64,000 nt of DNA from the NCBI GenBank assembly GCA_018907035.1, contig JACCIC010000014.1, positions 3,984,001 to 4,048,000 of the forward strand, read 5' to 3'. The notes under the pieces were generated by a model, which saw only the letters and a program-made list of their open reading frames with translations, had not been told where the DNA came from and made no database searches. This stretch comes from Sycobia sp. Sy_11 (Eukaryota > Arthropoda > Insecta > Hymenoptera > Epichrysomallidae). Positions within the stretch are counted from its first letter, which is position 1, and the number at the start of each line of letters is the position of its first letter. Positions 1 through 14,531 of the stretch are shown piece by piece. The position numbers and the translations under genes were made by a program.

Positions 1-1
1 C

Positions 2-1749
<1,748 letters not shown>

Positions 1750-2032
1750 TTTAGAAGTTACTATGATTAAACTTTAAAAAAAATAAATAAAAAAGTTTGA
1801 AAAAATATTAATAATTAGATCAATGGGATCTGGAACGGAGCTCGACGCACTCGTCAAACACTGGAATACTGGTTGGCGACAGTACGGCGGGGTCGGCTCG
1901 GGCTTGGGGGAACGAGGCAAGAAGTTGTTTCTCTCTTTATCCTTCATCCGCATTGCGTGCGAACAGGCACGCCGCGCATCAAACTTGTTCATTTCCATGT
2001 TCATTTCAACAGGGACGAAATACCTTCATTTG

Positions 2033-2038
<6 letters not shown>

Positions 2039-2085
<47 letters not shown>
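2039..2085. repeat. (TA)n microsatellite
   Basis: Uninterrupted TA dinucleotide run of about 47 bp upstream of Got2. It creates spurious open frames of alternating Tyr-Ile on both strands. Confidence 0.97.
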
Positions 2086-2198
2086 GCTGAAAGATTATAT
2101 ATGCATATATAATATAAATACGGATGCGATAACGATCCAGCACTGGGGATAGCTGATTGGCGCGGTTCATTCAATTTTTACTTTATTTTGATAAATAA

Positions 2199-2199
<1 letters not shown>

Positions 2200-2251
<52 letters not shown>
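2200..2251. repeat. (TA)n microsatellite
   Basis: Uninterrupted TA run of about 51 bp, second of four long TA tracts within 800 bp. Confidence 0.97.
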
Positions 2252-2252
<1 letters not shown>

Positions 2253-2367
2253 CTCTTATGTTTTATATTTGCGTAGTAAAAAAGTACTTTATTCGAGACT
2301 TTATTTTAAGTGGATTAGGAATATGTTTTAGGTTTTAGGAATTGTAACAGTTTTTGATCGTATATAA

Positions 2368-2370
<3 letters not shown>

Positions 2371-2419
<49 letters not shown>
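2371..2419. repeat. (TA)n microsatellite
   Basis: Uninterrupted TA run of about 48 bp. Confidence 0.97.
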
Positions 2420-2540
2420 CTTCAAAAATTGTATGATGCATAAATTATAAAATGCTGAATCTATAGTAGAATAAAATAAAGATTATGAATTAACACGATT
2501 ATGATTCTATTGGCATAATTTTTATATAAAACTATGCAAC

Positions 2541-2741
2541 TTTTTCGATCTATAAGAACTTTTCCTCATCTTTAGGCAATAATAAATTTAAATAAATGAT
2601 ATAGTTAGCCGATATAATAAGCCTTTATATTTAAATTGCTTGGTCTTGACCATATCGTGATTTGGTGAGCAGCTATATAAGGATCACATCATTTACTGAA
2701 TTTGTTGTTATTGCCTAAAGAGGAGTACTTTTAGAATCGAA

Positions 2742-2745
<4 letters not shown>
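2541..2745. repeat. Imperfect inverted repeat (MITE-like foldback, about 205 bp)
   Basis: The left arm 2541-2602 and right arm 2689-2745 are imperfect reverse complements over about 60 bp. They share an exact 13-base core (CTTTAGGCAATAA left, complement on the right) and TAAATGAT further in. A loosely complementary middle separates them. The right arm abuts a (TA)n tract. There is no ORF inside, so a miniature inverted-repeat element or a long hairpin transcript are both possible. A TA target duplication cannot be judged because the flank is itself TA repeat. Confidence 0.6.

Positions 2746-2748
<3 letters not shown>

Positions 2749-2797
<49 letters not shown>
2749..2797. repeat. (TA)n microsatellite
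   Basis: TA run of about 46 bp directly abutting the right arm of the 2541-2745 hairpin. Confidence 0.97.
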
Positions 2798-2799
<2 letters not shown>

Positions 2800-3263
2800 A
2801 AAAATATTTTTACGAAAGTGAAACTTTTAGCAGTATAAGTTTGTAATCATGTTAATTGATCTATATTGCTTTAGAGATCTGGTATATTATAACATCTTCA
2901 TCGAATTTTACTATAGTATAAGTATAATTTCAACAAATAGTTATAAAATAAGAATAAATGAACTTCTATAGAATTAGTTAGGTGCAATGAATGATAATGA
3001 ATATTTAACGACTTCAACAGTCGACTATGCTTTAAAATGAACCCTCTGGAAATGACTGCGTACCATCAATTTAATCTCATATTACCCACATTCCTATACA
3101 TATCAACATCTAATTAAAGATCACACTGTCATAAAGGTCCATCATACATAAATTTTGAATGCATTATCGGAAAATAAGGATTTTTTTCTTATATTAGATA
3201 TTGCATTTACACACACGAAATAATTTACATTTATTTTTTCGATTTTCCAACTTTATATTAGAT

Positions 3264-3266
<3 letters not shown>

Positions 3267-3318
<52 letters not shown>
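3267..3318. repeat. (CT)n microsatellite
   Basis: Perfect CT dinucleotide run of about 52 bp. Confidence 0.97.
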
Positions 3319-3324
<6 letters not shown>

Positions 3325-3845
3325 ACTATATACCGTATACTTTTTATATATGCTAAAAAATATATCTAAATTGACGTATATAGAAGTATTATATAAATAT
3401 CTATGTTTGAAAATTCAAATCTGCAGAAGCGATAATTACGAGCTTGGGCTGAATATAAATACTATATATGTATATAAATACTATATATATAAATTATCGA
3501 ATCATCCGATTTCTTGTTTATAGCATCACATCGAAGCTAGAAAGAGGGTGTAAATATGCATCAGTTTAATGAAGCATGTTATAAACGTATATCGCTGCTT
3601 CCTTTCCATGCGTGAAATTATTTATTGTATTAAATAAAAATTAAATATCAGTGTAAATTACGTATATTACAATAATATTAATGCATAATAGTTTTATCAT
3701 TTCGTGCTCTATTGACGCGGCATTGAAACATATAATATCACTGTAGGGTTCGATAGCACTGTTTATATTCAGTTCATTAGAAGCAAGGCCGGTTCAGCGT
3801 TTACCAGCGTTTACTCTAATTATACACATACACATACACATACAC

Positions 3846-3884
<39 letters not shown>
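3846..3884. repeat. (GA)n microsatellite
   Basis: GA run with one AA interruption, preceded by three copies of an ACACAT-type unit. Confidence 0.95.
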
Positions 3885-3886
<2 letters not shown>

Positions 3887-4213
3887 TGATTTGGTAAAAA
3901 AATGTGAATGCACATACCAATTTATTCAAAATGGAAGAAAATTACCTGCATAGTTTCAACCACTAATATTATAATCAGAAATGCAATTAATCTTTGTTAC
4001 AAAACATGATATGTTCTTATTTACTATACAATTAAGTTTCCCATTTGCCCTACCATACCCGGAATCGATCTACTTAAAAAACTACATTTGACCCGCCAAG
4101 CTTAATATCTGCATAAGTGGATAGATTTTAATTTTTCTATATATAAATAATCTAAATGAAATTATAAAATAAAAAGAAACAACTTTTATACTTAACAATT
4201 TATAAGACAATGG

Positions 4214-4580
4214 AAAATATTTATTATTCTTAATTAGTCGATTTTTAGTTCCTGAGGATGAACCGTAGCGGTTCGAAACGTCGGACAAGGTGATCCTAAA
4301 TTTAAGGTGGTGGGGGCAGTCAGGTTGTCCTTTACTAACATAGAATAAGTACTTTTATTATTTTTTATTTTTTATTTTACTTATTATTATATTTTTATTT
4401 TTATTTTTATTTTTATTTTTATTTTTCTGATATAATTTATTGCAGTAATAACTTTTATTTCAGATTCTACGGGGTTGATCATAAACAAGGACAGTCTGAC
4501 TGTCATTATTTTAGCTAATATATGATATTATAAAGACTTTAAGACCGATAAAAATATTTATTAATTTAATTAGTCGATTT
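4214..4580 (+). repeat. Dispersed repeat unit flanked by direct repeats, with hammerhead-like core
   Basis: A unit of about 336 bp is bounded by two near-identical 32-bp direct repeats (4214-4245 and 4550-4580, both ending in TTAATTAGTCGATTT). The unit begins with CTGAGGA (4252-4258), then arms GAACCG/CGGTTC (4260-4265, 4269-4274) and GAAA (4275-4278), resembling a hammerhead-ribozyme core but with one extra U before the stem. Further in it has CAGTCAGGTTGTCCTTTACT (4319-4338) and an inverted counterpart near 4480-4503. An (ATTTTT)n stretch lies between them. The same landmarks occur twice, head to head, at 47.6-48.2 kb, so it is a dispersed family. Terminal direct repeats plus this core recall Penelope-like elements or animal retrozymes; that link is inference. 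Confidence 0.65.
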
Positions 4581-7414
4581 ATTGAATCTAATATATTTAT
4601 TCATATTTTGATCACATTATATGTTAACTTATTTGTAATATGATACTTTACTTACTCTTAATATGACAAAAAGAAGTTTCAGCATTGAATCGATAATAAA
4701 TAACATCAGGTATAATTATGAGATGCTGCAACAAATGACAATAATTATAATAAGTTATTAGATTATGGAATGTTATTTTATATACTTATCGCGGCGTTTT
4801 ATAAAAAATGTAATATCATAGTCGTCTGTTATCTCATAAATATTTGATGTATGTAGTATTAATACCGTCACTTACTGTAAAAATTAAAATTGATGGTATA
4901 ATATGAACAGTAAAAAAAAATTTTATGAATCATAAAAACAGCACTATATATATTTATGTATCAAATGAAAGGGAGTGTACTTCTCTTCGAGACAGCATAT
5001 AGCGTAAAAAATGTATCTCCTCCAGGTATATTAGATCAGTTTATATATATATATAGATATAACTGCAAGATATATTCGAAATTTTATATCAAATAAACAA
5101 CAAATAATGTTTTGAATCTATAATTTTCAATGAATGCCTCAATTAAAGGATTATTGAAGCTACAAGTTTATAATGTAAAAATAATCTTTATAAGTATATA
5201 TTAAAAAATGCTAATAGTATTAAATACATTTTTATTTAAAACTAAAACATGGAAGTCTTTTTTTCTTCTAGTGTTCCAATTGACAAGAAAAGTATCAATT
5301 ATTCATGATATCTCCAATAGATGATAGAGTATATAATAGTTAATGCCAGGAGCATTATTTCAGCATTTTTCTGTGTCTGGTATTTTAGGATTCCTGTCCC
5401 ACAAATATTTCATATCAAACTTAGAAGCTTTAAATCTTCTAATTCTAATTGTTAATGGAACATCCTTTGTAATAATATCCGAAAAAAGTCTCTCTCATTT
5501 TTGAGCCTTAAACTATTAAATTCTTCTTTACCGATCATGAAACCTTCATATTATGAAATATTCATGGCAATATGGGCATATAAATTTAGTCAATTCCATA
5601 TACCCTCGGATAGTTTAGTTTGGAAATTTACAGTTTAATATTTATAGGCTTGGCATACCGACCAGTCTTTACATGGGCTCCTATCTCTGGTTTTCAATAC
5701 GCTCGCAGTCTATCTGTGTTTGGCTTTACGATAACTACCAAGTGATTTTCGACGCCCCTGGTTAATAATCTATAATCGTTCAAAATTTTCATCAATAAGC
5801 CAAATACACGATTTTCAGATACAATTTCTCAATATCACGTGTAACTGCATTGATCAGTTTTTATATACGAATATATCAGGTATATATAAATATTAAATAA
5901 ATCATTTGATAAATAACATGAATGGTATCTAAAATCTAATTATTACAATATATCTATTTAGTATTCTATGCGCTCAGAGTTAAAGTTATATTTTTGTGTA
6001 ATCATATTATATTGTTATATATATTTACGGATTATTTCATTTATTAGAATATATTATACAAGAATATACTGGGAGCAAAAATCATTTAAAGATATATGAA
6101 AACGATCAATCGAGTTACACAATATAGCCCATTATGAAAAAGAATCAGTCGTATACACCTATATAGACAGATACGTATAACAAATAAGGAAATTTTAGAT
6201 CCTTAAAACTATTATTTAGCTAATTTTACATATTAACAATAAAAGCTGAATTCGTTTAAAATTCATCAAAATATCCTTTACTTGTGTATATTTTCAATTT
6301 AACAGTTAAATATAATCGGATCTGTGCATATAAAATATATTTTTGTTGATAATAACTTTTCCATATTTTTTATGCCTATTTTATTTTACAATAAATTACG
6401 TAAAACTAAAATAAATTAAGTTTATAAAATAATAGTCGAATATACATAAAAAACATCGATCTATAATAATATTATCTGTATTTATTTGATCGTTATTAGA
6501 ATTTTCGCGCCAACTACTTCAGCGACATCATTCGTATCTGCTGAGAAGCTAGAGCATTCACATTTTAATTTTTCCATATAATAAATTCATAATATTAATA
6601 AATTGGAAATACATCTTAATGCTAATAATAACTGCTAATAATAATAACAATAAGACGGTTTTATGCATCGCACATGTAATACAAATTGTCGTCTGCAAGT
6701 TGCAAAGTGCTACTGCCAAAGTACCAACTGTGTAAACCAAAGCCTGGTTGGTATTATCAGGTACAACAGGAATAAACAGGATGCAACGTGATTGTAAGAC
6801 GGCGCCACATGATAAAAACATTCTGCATAATTGTGCATTGGTGTAATAGTACAGTAGTATTTTGTTTGTTTGATGAAGTGTTCAAGTGTTTAGTTAGTCA
6901 AGTCTGTGCGTGCATATCTAGATTTTTACCCGACATCATGTAATGAAATACGATCGAGCGGTCTCACTTTGCAAATAATACAGAGGAAAAACTGCCCGAG
7001 TTCTTCTCTCCTCCCCCTTGTTTTATCTCGTGCATCATTACAAACTACGTGCCCACACAGCAGTTTGTGTCCTGTATATGTGTCAGGTCAGAAGTAACCT
7101 GCTTGTGCCGAGTATCGAGAAATTTCCTATATATACATGCCAATAACCAAACTGGTTTTTGCATATTTAATTAAGCTACATAGAGATTGATATTTCATAT
7201 GCTTTGAGGGAAAGAGGAATCGAGGAGAGCTTATAATAATATAAGTATACCTGCTTCGCTATTCGCTTGGACTATACTTTTATTTAGGTAGGCCTATATA
7301 CGCGAGGCCAGGAGACGGCCAGACCGCGTCAGCTGTGTAGTCGCTCTGCAACTTTCAAGACAAGATTATATTAGCAGGGGCTTTACGGCAAACGGCGGAT
7401 GAGAGAAAAACATA

Positions 7415-10223
7415 ATGGCACTGTCGCGCTTAAGCACTAAAAGCGATATTGCGCATCTTTTTGCAAAATCGCTAGCTTTTACAGGTATGCTAATTCATTG
7501 CAATTGTGACACACAGGCGACAAAAGTCGAGAGAGATTTTCACTTGCTTTCACTTCGAAACTAAATAACCTAGAAATCCTCTACACTTCATTTTATATTT
7601 AATATATAATGTTTATAAATAAAAGAAATTTTCTGATACTTATTATAGCCGGTCTTCTAAAGATAATTTGTGCCATTTAACAGTATTTGAGAAATAAATT
7701 TCTTTATTTTACAGTGGTATTTGTTGTGTTTTGTTTTATACAATCTCTTTAAAAGAAATGGTGTTTTTTATTCTCTAACTTTTACGCATTTTCTTAGAAA
7801 AAAAGAACTATTTAACAATATAATTGATATTCTCATGAAATTTTTAAGCGAACAGAAGCTTTTATAAATTGAAATATTCTTTTTTGCGGTAATAACGTAG
7901 AATCGCTTATTAATTATTAAAAAATAAAATGAGTCCACAATCAAGCGCGATAATCAAATGTCTTATACGCTAAAAATTTTATTTGCCGTAAACTATGTAA
8001 ACAAATAATATTTTTCAATATTACTTCTAAAAATATCAAGATTAATGACTAAATAGAAGAATATAATTTAAAAAATGTATATTTTTTCATTTATGAAGTA
8101 TAAGTTGATAGAAATTTTGAAATATCTCATTATTTACAAAATTTAGTATTTTGAATGTACTAAACTCTGAATCATAATGTTTTCATTCGCTGTTCAGTTA
8201 TACCAGGTTATACGTGCGTGTTTTACAATTTTAAGAAGTTGTTTACGTTTTTCTTCTCATTTGCGCAAACTTACTATCGAGTCGACTCCATTCCCACTCA
8301 CTATACCAAAAATTCCCAACTTATTAATTCTGCTTTTTCTTATGTATCAAAATCTCGAAGTGATCGATACAAATTTAACTCTCATTTGCGTTTTATAAAC
8401 GAATCAATTTTGTTTAAAATATAAACTATTAATATTATTAAATATTTTACAATTTTAATATACATGCTCAATTGTGAAACAGTTAATCTTAATATTAGCA
8501 ATTATACAAGTAAAATGTTAAAGATTTTCAAATGTACCAAATATATTTTCATTTCAATCAGTACAGAATCTTTAATTAATATATCCTATATATTTCTTAT
8601 AGATATACATTTTATTTATAGACATTATATAAATATTTTGAAACAAATTAAAAACTATATACGTAAATCAGTGAAATGATATTGCAATGCATGAACTGTA
8701 CTTAAAATATTTCTAAATATTGTCAAAATAAAAGTATAAGATTTAAAAATAGTGGATTTTTTTATCAGAATTGCAATTACATATGTAATAAGAGGAAATA
8801 CTAAATTTGATATACTATACATATATTCATATACTATATCACTATAATAATCACGCATTAGATGCAAATTTTTGAAGTGAAGAAGATTAATATTATTTTA
8901 TAAATATACGTATCTTCGTCATTGCTAGACTGTGTTTCATATATTTGTGCATATTCATCTTCACGTATATATAATTTGCTCGCGTGTATAATATTTCTCC
9001 TATATCGCTTATTATGCACAATGCACGTGTTGTAGGAATAATTTATCCTGGCGCGTTTCATACATTTTAAGTCGATTGAGAAATATTCATTTCTCTTCGC
9101 CTTTCTTTCACCCGTGTATAAAAGTTAGAAACATAATGTAATTGTTTCTTATTCCGCCTCTACACGATAATATTGTACGAAAAAATGTGCATTGAGAAAG
9201 AAATGAAAATTTTCTTTATCCATTCGTGTGTTAGAAAAGGAATTTTATAATCTCATTAATTTCACGTAGAAAAAAAGTGCAGAAGATGTACGAGATCAGT
9301 CGAGATTGGGTTAAAGGACGAGATAAAGAGGGCAACAGTCCAAACAGCCCAGGCGCCCGCTTTGCAGGAAGGTGGGGGGGGGGGACGGTGTCACATTCCA
9401 ATAATTATATAAGAAATTTAATAAGACTATCTCACAAGCGTATCTGTATATAAGTTTTTCACAAAGATTCTATTTGCTTGGCACAGAAAATTTTTTACGC
9501 GACTGCTTACTCTCGACTGTACATAAAGAAGCCGAGATAACGTTCAATACTTTCGAGGCGTAATAATACGGCGCACGGATAAAAATTACTCCCGAATGGG
9601 AAACGAATCAGAGATTTAATTCTCTTGATATTTCTAATCACGAGAACCCCACAAAGACGTATCTTAACAAGTTGATTTACAAAGGATGCGTTTTTAGGCA
9701 GATTCCGTTCCTGCCCGGGCGCACCGGTCATCCTCTGCGGCCCGCGCGATCTTGCCGATAAAATTTTCAATCCTTCGCACAGTATTGTTCTCGATATGAA
9801 AGTATAGTATTTTATATAACCAATATATTTTTCGTTAAACTCAACGGTTATCCGATCAATTTCATTAATAGATACGATTAAAAAAGAAACGATTATTATT
9901 TTGAAACAGCAATAAACACAATGGCAGTAATTAAGAATCGTGAAATAAACTGTGCCGTAATCGCTTAATTATTCGACATATCCCGATTTTAAATTCTCAA
10001 ATCGAGGAAGATATTTTAAGTATAAGTGGCACTGGGCTCGTAAACAATTTACAAAATAAATTTCATATATAGTTTTATTAAGACAGACAAGTAGGATAAA
10101 AGGGAAGAAAAAAAAAAGTTGAATAAAGCAAGTTCGGTCGCAGAATCAATTGCCGACCGATTATTCAAATAATACTTACATTGGTTAAACCAGTAGTTTA
10201 TTTAAAAAAAAAAATATTATAAT

Positions 10224-10267
<44 letters not shown>

Positions 10268-12646
10268 TGCATATAGATAAAAAGCATACAAGTTCGTATA
10301 TGATATGTCTAAAAATATTGAAATGTTTAGACAGCTTTGAAAAATTACCGTATAAATGTGAATTGTCAGAAAGGCCCCAGATCTATTACTTCCAACGAAA
10401 TAATATTAATAGAAAATAACCAATCCTTTAAAATTGTAACATATTTACAGACATATACACATACGAACAGTTCGAAAGAAATGATCTTTAATATGCCGTT
10501 CAAAATTTCAAATTTAGCGGTTTCTATAATTATAATGACAATTACATATGACTCTTTCAATTCCTCCGCTATAATAGACGTTACAACGCAGCTTTCATCT
10601 TTATCTTTAATAGGTGTATATTTACATTCATTTACTACCTAAATTTTTTTCAGTTTTTTGATTTATAATTTTTACTGTTTCTAGGATTATTAATATTCTG
10701 TAGAAAATGTTACATAATAATGAATTTTAATTTTAACTACTTACATTGTATGCAATTTATAAATTATTTTTATATCCCATCAATTATCATGAGTTGTACA
10801 ACACTAATTTTAATATATACTTAAGCTGTTTATTGTGTATAGACTTGATATAAAGTTTGGCTCATCCAAAGACGAAACGTTGAGGAATAATTAAATAATA
10901 AGTATACTTACTGCACATTGGTTTGATACTTGAATAGATTTTCAATATCTTCTTGTAATTTCTTATTCTCATATAGGATAAATTTTGAAGAAAAAAATGT
11001 TTATTTCTTAGCTTATTAATTGTATATTATGATTAATAATGATATGTTTCAATAAGAAAAATATTCACAAAAAATATGTTTGCAGAAGATTTATAAAAAT
11101 TGTATAAAAGGTTAAAATTTATTTGACGTTATTTTATTTCTAATAACTTTAATTAAACATCACTTAAAGCACTAACGTATAATAATAAATATTAGTACAA
11201 AGTATATTAAATTTCAAATACGTACAGTAATTTTCAATACTTTTTCTGGATTACCGATTAATGCACATCATGTTTATTAAAACAATTTCGTATACGGTGA
11301 ATGAAAAATGTATTAAAAATAAGAACAAGTTAATATATTTTCTTAATTATATTAATGTGAATTTCTAAAATTAATATATTCTTAAAATTTTTCATTATTT
11401 CAATTATAAAACACTTCTTTCTATACAATATCAAAATAGCGAGACCGAAATATCGTGTTTAAAATATTGAAAAGAACAATATATATAGTTTTGGATATTA
11501 ATGGTTCACGAAAGATTATCGTATCATTATAGTGATTTTAGTAATAGAATATATAAGAACGCTGTCTAGATAAAAAATAAAAAAAAACAAACACACACTG
11601 CTATAAAATAAGAATCAAGGCCAATCTCTCTCTCTCCCTCTCTCTCTCTCTCTCTCCCTCGCCAAATCTACACGACACAGCGAATCGCCCATTTGCATTT
11701 CTGTGTTCCAGGCGTCTCGCCCCTGCATCGCCAGGATCGCGGGCCCGCCGCGGAGCATCGCCATCGCCATCATCCCCGTAGCGAGCTGCACGCGAGCGTG
11801 CCGCGCCGCTACCCGGAGGCCCCGCCCCTCCCGCTGCCCCACAACGTCTCCGAGATCCTGAACAACGAGACGAGCCGCTTCGCGCCCGAGCGCACCCGGG
11901 ACATCGGGGCTACGGCGACGACGGCGGCGGCGGCGGCGGCGGTGGCGGCGGGGGCGCCGGCGCGCCAGCGCGATCATCACCGGCAGCGGCTCGACTCGTA
12001 CGACTGCACGGGGGCGGTCAGCCTGAACGGCTCGATGCAGACCAACGTGCCGAAGCCGTTCCGCGCCGGGGCCCGGTCCACGTATCTCAATATGCCGGGC
12101 GGCGGCTGGGCGAGGGACGGCAAGTACCTGGCCGAGGTGCTGGGCAAGAGCCGGTTCACCGTGTTCCAGGGCACGCTTCAGCGGGACGCCCGCGGCGGCG
12201 AAGTGCTGGCCGGTTAGTTTTTTTGTTTTTTTTTTTTTCTTTTTTTTCCTTCTTCTTCTTTGTTCGTTTATTGCGCGCATTCTTAATGGAAGAGAGAAAC
12301 GAGTCGAATGGAAATTTGGAGAAGATAGATTTATGGGAGCTTCATTGTGAGCCGAACTACGTTGCAGAAGAGCGGCATGATTCCATTGCGGAGGACGGGC
12401 ACATCTAAAGGCTTCGTCCCTGGCCGATTTTTACGAGTATATGTAAAAGTCGAGATCGGTCGATTTTTATATGAAATGCGCGAGAGAGATCGAAGCGTTT
12501 CGTTATGGATTATTGATGAAATTGTGCAATTTTTATTATTATCGTTCTGACATTTTTTATTGTTTTTATTGTTTTTATTTATATATAAGAATTTGGGAGA
12601 TGTATACATATGGATTACAGGCTTTTCATTATAAATAAATAAATAA

Positions 12647-12695
<49 letters not shown>

Positions 12696-14497
12696 ATAGA
12701 AGCCATACTATTTTATTAGTTATCTATTCATTTTTTATTATTTATTAAATATGTATCTAATTTTGTCAGAGATTAACATTTTAACATCCAAAATAAATGT
12801 TTTATTCTTGGCTAAGCAAATATTGTTACTTTGAAATACATCCGGCATTTTACATTTCTATAATGATTATATGTTTGCAAACAATCCGTATCTATACATT
12901 CAAATGAATTATTCTAGAATTAAAATATTCTCTAGAAGTATATTCATTACTGTAACATTAGCATGCGCAATGTTGAATTGTTTATTATTTATATACATAT
13001 CGACTAATACTTATCTGTATATCAGGCTTAATTGTAGCGTATAACGAATGTAAAACTTACATGCAATCTTTATTACTAATTTTTATAAAAAAAAGAGAAA
13101 TAATGTTTTTATAAAAATTTATAATAAAAGTTTATGAAAATAAGGTGGCTAAATATATTATTGTTGTACCCTCAATTACTCAGTTTTAGAAATGATATTT
13201 CTACAAAAACATTTACTTATGAATTTGTATGAAAATGTAGAATTTGGAAATAACCAGTCAACAACTCATTATAATATCTAAATTATAAAGAACTTTATAC
13301 CGACTTTTGACCTATCAGTTTTAACAAAATCTTGTTTAATTCAACAGAAGATCAAGAGTTTTATATATGTTCCAATTCGCTATACACGATTTAACATTGA
13401 ATATTTTAGAAAATATTTATTTATATTGATTTTTGACGGATTTGGATAATTTTTATTTTATTTTTTTACGTAAATTGATTAATAAAATTACCAATTTGGT
13501 AGGAAAAAAATTCATTTGATTAAAAATGGTATTTAACGCATTATTAGATTGGTCAGTTTTCAAATATACATGAGTAGAATTAAACAGAAAAAACAAAAAA
13601 AATTCAAAAAATAAAATTTTTTAATTATATGCGCAATATACCATTTGTATAGTTGCTTTAACACAGTTTGAGATTATAGAGAAAAATTGAGAAATAATTA
13701 GTTGAACTGATCAAAATTTTGTGAAAATGAATAGGATTAAAATCAATTAAAAGTTTTGTTCTAATTTGGACATAAATGTGTTTAAGAACATTAAGAAAAT
13801 ATACGATTTAGTTTGTTTAAATTAAAATTATGTTATATATAATTAAATAACAACGCTTTATAAATTAAAATCATAAACTAATAGATATTTATTACATTTA
13901 TTATTATGTTTGAATTAAACGTTAAACGAATTAAATCTTATTGAGGAATTCAAATTCTTTTAAATATTGCTATTTTGTTCGTCACATTAAAAAAAAAAAA
14001 AAGTTCACGAACCGATCTCTTATATACTTATCGTAATTGAACGCGCAAGAAAAATTTCACTTCCACCCGTAAAATACAACAATAACTGCATTATTTCAAT
14101 TTAAAATTTTTTACGAAAAAAAAAACCATCCGATCGTAATTTAATCTATGTGTACATGCTCAGATTCGTCCGTCCGCAACTACTCGACCAGCGTAAACGA
14201 TCCTCGATCGCCGCAGTCACAATCGAAAAAAGAGCAGAGTACGGTCGATTCGTTCGAATTAGAGAAGTCCGACGAATATGACCAGATGACCAAGAAGGAG
14301 AAGTTCAGAATTCTCATCAAGAATTACGGTCAAGTCATCATTGTATTTCACATCGGTATTTCTCTCATATCGCTTGGCATTTGCTACGTGATCGTCTCCA
14401 GGTCAGTGCGACAATATAAATCGAAAGCTCAATATATATTATTAGAATATCATTATAAATCGTAGTCTGGATGGCTTTTTAACTTAAAACTTACGCA

Positions 14498-14531
<34 letters not shown>

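Larger units (their letters stand above)
1750..7414. other. Intergenic region between Got2 and FAM210B-like gene (divergent)
   Basis: No coding exon recognised. It holds four long (TA)n tracts between 2.0 and 2.8 kb, a (CT)n tract, a (GA)n tract, a hairpin element (2541-2745) and a dispersed repeat unit (4214-4580), each listed separately. The start codons of Got2 (minus) and the FAM210B-like gene (plus) face away from each other, so promoters of both should lie here. The 300 bases before 7415 are GC-richer than the surroundings, which fits a promoter or 5' UTR. Small open frames at 1823, 6558 and 6906 look like chance. Confidence 0.6.
7485..11711 (+). other. FAM210B: Left part of the large first intron of the FAM210B-like gene
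   Basis: AT-rich sequence with donor GGTATG at 7485. Contents: a GC-richer patch at 9.3-9.8 kb including a run of ten G's near 9374-9383, a (TA)n tract at 10227-10265, a motif CGAAACGTTGAGG near 10875, and a (TC)n tract that serves as polypyrimidine tract for the acceptor at 11711. A short minus-strand open frame in 9507-9770 covers the GC patch, but it matches nothing I recognise and has no good splice context. Confidence 0.6.

Noticed and set aside
4252..4290. tRNA gene at GCGGTTCGAAAC or at GATTCGAATC (47.93 kb)
   Set aside because: Both resemble a B box but lack an A box and cloverleaf arms; they are the same position in copies of one repeat.
9507..9770. 87-codon minus-strand open frame over a GC patch in the FAM210B-like intron
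   Set aside because: No recognisable protein and no convincing splice sites; only the GC-rich core looks unusual.
11615..12280. 221-codon minus-strand open frame opposite the candidate FAM210B exon
   Set aside because: Composition-driven: long Arg runs from CGG repeats, and Arg-Glu repeats from the TC tract; the plus strand has the better splice sites and phase.
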